Shown here: piece by piece, positions 6,420 through 7,738 of the stretch
Numbering within the stretch: position 1 is the stretch's first letter
Layout of the letters: the number at the start of each line of letters is the position of its first letter
Source of the DNA: Melioribacteraceae bacterium
GTDB lineage: Bacteria > Bacteroidota > Ignavibacteria > Ignavibacteriales > Melioribacteraceae
Assembly: GCA_027858595.1 (NCBI GenBank)
Contig: JAQICK010000006.1
Span: forward strand, 1 to 7,738
Length of the DNA: 7,738 nucleotides
Direction of reading: 5' to 3'
Made by a program: the position numbers and the translations under genes
The notes under the pieces: generated by a model
What the model was told of the DNA's origin: nothing
Databases searched by the model: none
What the model saw: the letters and a program-made list of their open reading frames with translations, nothing else

Positions 6420-7264
6420 TAGATTGTCTCAAAAGTTTTGTCAAAAATTAAGCCACGCTCACCATGTTTAATTGTTCCAGCAGCAATTTTAGGATCATGT
6501 TCAAAAAACAGATGCCAATTTTCATCAACAGCTTGTGGCAAAATGTTTTGCTTTTCTCTAAGGGTTTCTAGTGGATTGAGGTCATATCCCATAATAAACG
6601 GGAAGGAAATATGGCTTGCCAGCGGAACTAAATCTGCACAATAAAACATTGTGTTAGCTGCATCAGAAATTTTCACCAATTGTTGCGATGGCGTATGTCC
6701 ATTAACTACAATCAGATTTATATCTTCATCAAATTGAAAATCGCCATTATATTGTTTTAGAATTCCTTCGTTCGAGAGAGGTACATATCGCTCATTAAAA
6801 TAACTTGCTTTATCTCTATCACTCGGGTTCAATGCCCAATCGTATTGTTTTTGCTGAACATGATGAACTGCATTTGGAAATGCTGGAATTGGCTTTCCGT
6901 TTTCAAAAACAACTGCTCCACCAATATGATCAAAATGAAGATGTGTTAATATTACATCAGTAATTTCATCTGGTTTAACTCCAATTTTTGCCAGAGCAGG
7001 AAACATGTCGTGTTGAGAAAAATCTATTCCATAAATTTTTTCAAATTTTTCATTCCAATTCTTTCCAGAACCTGTATCGATAAGGATTTTCTTAGCATCA
7101 CTTATAAGTAGCATGTGGCGTGTTTTAAGATGGATTCTATTTTTCTCATCTGCAGGACTACTCTTTTCCCAAATTGGCTTTGGAACAACTCCATACATTG
7201 CTCCTCCATCTAAGAGCAAATCCCCACTTTCAATTGTGTGTATTGTATATTTTCCTATTTTCAT
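6419..7264 (-). CDS. Metallo-beta-lactamase-fold hydrolase (YtnP/AHL-lactonase-like)
   Basis: This 281-residue cytosolic metallo-hydrolase has a full set of two-metal ligands. HLHFDH (108-113) gives His108, His110, Asp112 and His113. GHTPSQQ (189-195) gives His190, CADLVP gives Asp211, and FEHDP gives His256. The N-terminal LDGGAMYGVVPKPIW (18-32) resembles the YtnP-type and related lactonase/organophosphatase-like groups, which have hydrolysed acyl-homoserine lactones or aryl esters where tested. The true substrate cannot be told from sequence, and no LuxI/LuxR pair is nearby. It is the first gene of a two-gene unit with the Rieske protein (TAATG overlap). The upstream AAGGTG (7281-7276) lies 11 bases from the ATG at 7264, a little far for a ribosome site. 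A perfect 19-bp palindrome at 7302-7320 sits 37 bases upstream of the start and could be an operator. Confidence 0.9.
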   Translation of the reverse strand: MKIGKYTIHTIESGDLLLDGGAMYGVVPKPIWEKSSPADEKNRIHLKTRHMLLISDAKKILIDTGSGKNWNEKFEKIYGIDFSQHDMFPALAKIGVKPDEITDVILTHLHFDHIGGAVVFENGKPIPAFPNAVHHVQQKQYDWALNPSDRDKASYFNERYVPLSNEGILKQYNGDFQFDEDINLIVVNGHTPSQQLVKISDAANTMFYCADLVPLASHISFPFIMGYDLNPLETLREKQNILPQAVDENWHLFFEHDPKIAAGTIKHGERGLIFDKTFETI

Positions 7265-7301
7265 TTTTAATGTTGCACCTTATAATATTCATTTTCTTAA
7301 A

Positions 7302-7320
7302 CACAGATTACTAATCTGTG
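7302..7320. repeat. Perfect 19-bp palindrome upstream of the hydrolase-Rieske pair
   Basis: CACAGATTA and TAATCTGTG flank a single central C, giving 9-bp arms with no mismatch. The position, 37 bases before the hydrolase ATG in a 154-bp gap, suits an operator for a dimeric regulator. It could equally be a REP-like palindrome, since short palindromes of this look occur as dispersed repeats. No regulator gene is in the window. Confidence 0.6.
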
Positions 7321-7333
7321 CTACTAATAATAT

Positions 7334-7361
7334 CAAATCTAAATTAAATCAAAAAACCCAA
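7334..7361 (-). promoter_or_regulatory. Possible Bacteroidetes-type promoter for the hydrolase-Rieske operon
   Basis: On the minus strand TAGATTTG (7341-7334) fits the Bacteroidetes -7 consensus TAnnTTTG. A TTG (7361-7359) lies 17 bases upstream, as the -33 element would. The TTG falls within the ferredoxin terminator stem, and the host may not use this promoter type, so the match is weak. If real, the 19-bp palindrome would lie just downstream of the start of transcription. Confidence 0.22.
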
Positions 7362-7388
7362 CCATGTAATATAACATGATTGGGTTTT
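7353..7388 (-). terminator. Hairpin terminator after the ferredoxin gene
   Basis: A 15-bp stem with one C/A mismatch (7353-7367 with 7374-7388) closes a 6-base loop. On the minus strand it begins 31 bases past the ferredoxin stop and its 3' arm ends in a run of six T (7356-7351). It should separate the ferredoxin transcript from the hydrolase-Rieske operon downstream. The plus strand also carries a T-rich tail (TTTTAATTTTT). Confidence 0.87.
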
Positions 7389-7418
7389 AATTTTTCCTAA
7401 ATCTAATAAAAAGATTTT

Positions 7419-7688
7419 TTATTCAGCAGGAACGCAAGAATCTACTGGACAAACTGCAACACATTGTGGTTCATCATGGAATCCAACGCATTCTGTGCAT
7501 TTATCAGGAACTATGTAAAAGAATTCGTCAGAAAAGAAATCAGTTGCTCCAGCTGGTGATGCATCACCTTCGCCTCCAGTTGTGCCGTCCATTTCCCATT
7601 CTACACCAGCTTCATAAATAGCAGTATTTGGGCATTCTGGTTCGCAAGCTCCACAATTGATGCAATCATCTGTAATCATTATTGCCAT
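7419..7688 (-). CDS. 2[4Fe-4S] ferredoxin (long-insert type)
   Basis: This 89-residue cytosolic low-potential electron carrier has two cluster motifs. The first is CINCGACEPEC (Cys9, 12, 15) with Cys19-Pro. The second is CTEC-x8-C-x3-CP (Cys64, 67, 76, 80). The eight-residue loop in the second motif (VGFHDEPQ) is the Allochromatium/Chlorobium-type variation rather than the clostridial CxxCxxC. Another cysteine, Cys85, follows. Between the motifs lies a 44-residue acidic, Gly/Ala-rich stretch (about 20-63), far longer than in clostridial ferredoxins. It likely serves pyruvate or 2-oxoacid:ferredoxin oxidoreductase, or similar partners, by family analogy. The start is clear: AGGAGA lies 5 bases upstream of the ATG at 7688. 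The gene has its own terminator and no visible partner within the window; what lies upstream of 7738 is unknown. Confidence 0.94.
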   Translation of the reverse strand: MAIMITDDCINCGACEPECPNTAIYEAGVEWEMDGTTGGEGDASPAGATDFFSDEFFYIVPDKCTECVGFHDEPQCVAVCPVDSCVPAE

Positions 7689-7738
7689 AACTTTCTCCTA
7701 GGTTTTGTTAATGTTTAATTCAATAAAAGGTATTTTTG

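Noticed and set aside
6419..7264. Naming the hydrolase a quorum-quenching AHL lactonase
   Set aside because: The metal ligands and N-terminus fit that broad group, but related groups act on other esters, and there is no quorum-sensing context to decide.
7113..7379. Plus-strand open frame across the hydrolase 5' end
   Set aside because: It is antisense to the conserved N-terminus, runs through the palindrome and terminator, and has no family resemblance.
6419..7688. A single three-gene operon of ferredoxin, hydrolase and Rieske protein
   Set aside because: A strong terminator at 7353-7388 and a separate leader with a palindrome lie between the ferredoxin and the hydrolase.
1..7738. A defence system, prophage or mobile element
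   Set aside because: Every large open frame is a recognisable metabolic, redox or membrane protein; there is no transposase, integrase, nuclease or toxin-antitoxin pair.

Overview
The window is an AT-rich stretch of chromosome from a bacterium of the Bacteroidota/Ignavibacteriota (FCB) neighbourhood. I infer this from the style of the proteins: a FadD15-type acyl-CoA synthetase, a COG1238 DedA-like protein, a short QueG, and a ferredoxin with an insert between its clusters. It also fits the short AT-rich intergenic regions. Several genes have clear Shine-Dalgarno sequences (GGAGA, AGGAGA, AGGTGA), which fits Ignavibacteria better than classical Bacteroidetes, where such sites are rare. This placement is inference, not a database result.

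Layout, left to right. A hairpin terminator (1-31) ends a minus-strand long-chain acyl-CoA synthetase (64-1884). Upstream of it, also on the minus strand, is a multi-pass membrane acyltransferase of the HGSNAT/COG4299 family (1997-3115). A 118-bp divergent region follows, then the only plus-strand gene, a DedA/VTT-domain membrane protein (3234-3848). A bidirectional terminator (3869-3901) separates it from the convergent thioredoxin reductase trxB (3923-4879). Next comes a repeat-bearing 157-bp gap, then the epoxyqueuosine reductase queG (5037-5966). A 73-bp repeat-like element sits just upstream of queG. A Rieske [2Fe-2S] protein (6075-6419) and a metallo-beta-lactamase-fold hydrolase (6419-7264) form a tight two-gene operon with a one-base stop/start overlap. 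Last, a 2[4Fe-4S] ferredoxin gene (7419-7688) has its own terminator.

Most genes are housekeeping: fatty-acid activation, thiol redox balance, tRNA queuosine modification and low-potential electron transfer. Redox and iron-sulfur proteins dominate the right half (TrxB, QueG, Rieske, ferredoxin), but only the hydrolase-Rieske pair shows sequence evidence of joint expression. I see no tRNA, rRNA, CRISPR array, transposase, phage gene or recognisable defence system. No gap without a gene exceeds 160 bp. The least explained DNA is intergenic: three gaps each carry a different small repeat or palindrome. I found no convincing evidence of an undescribed multi-gene system.
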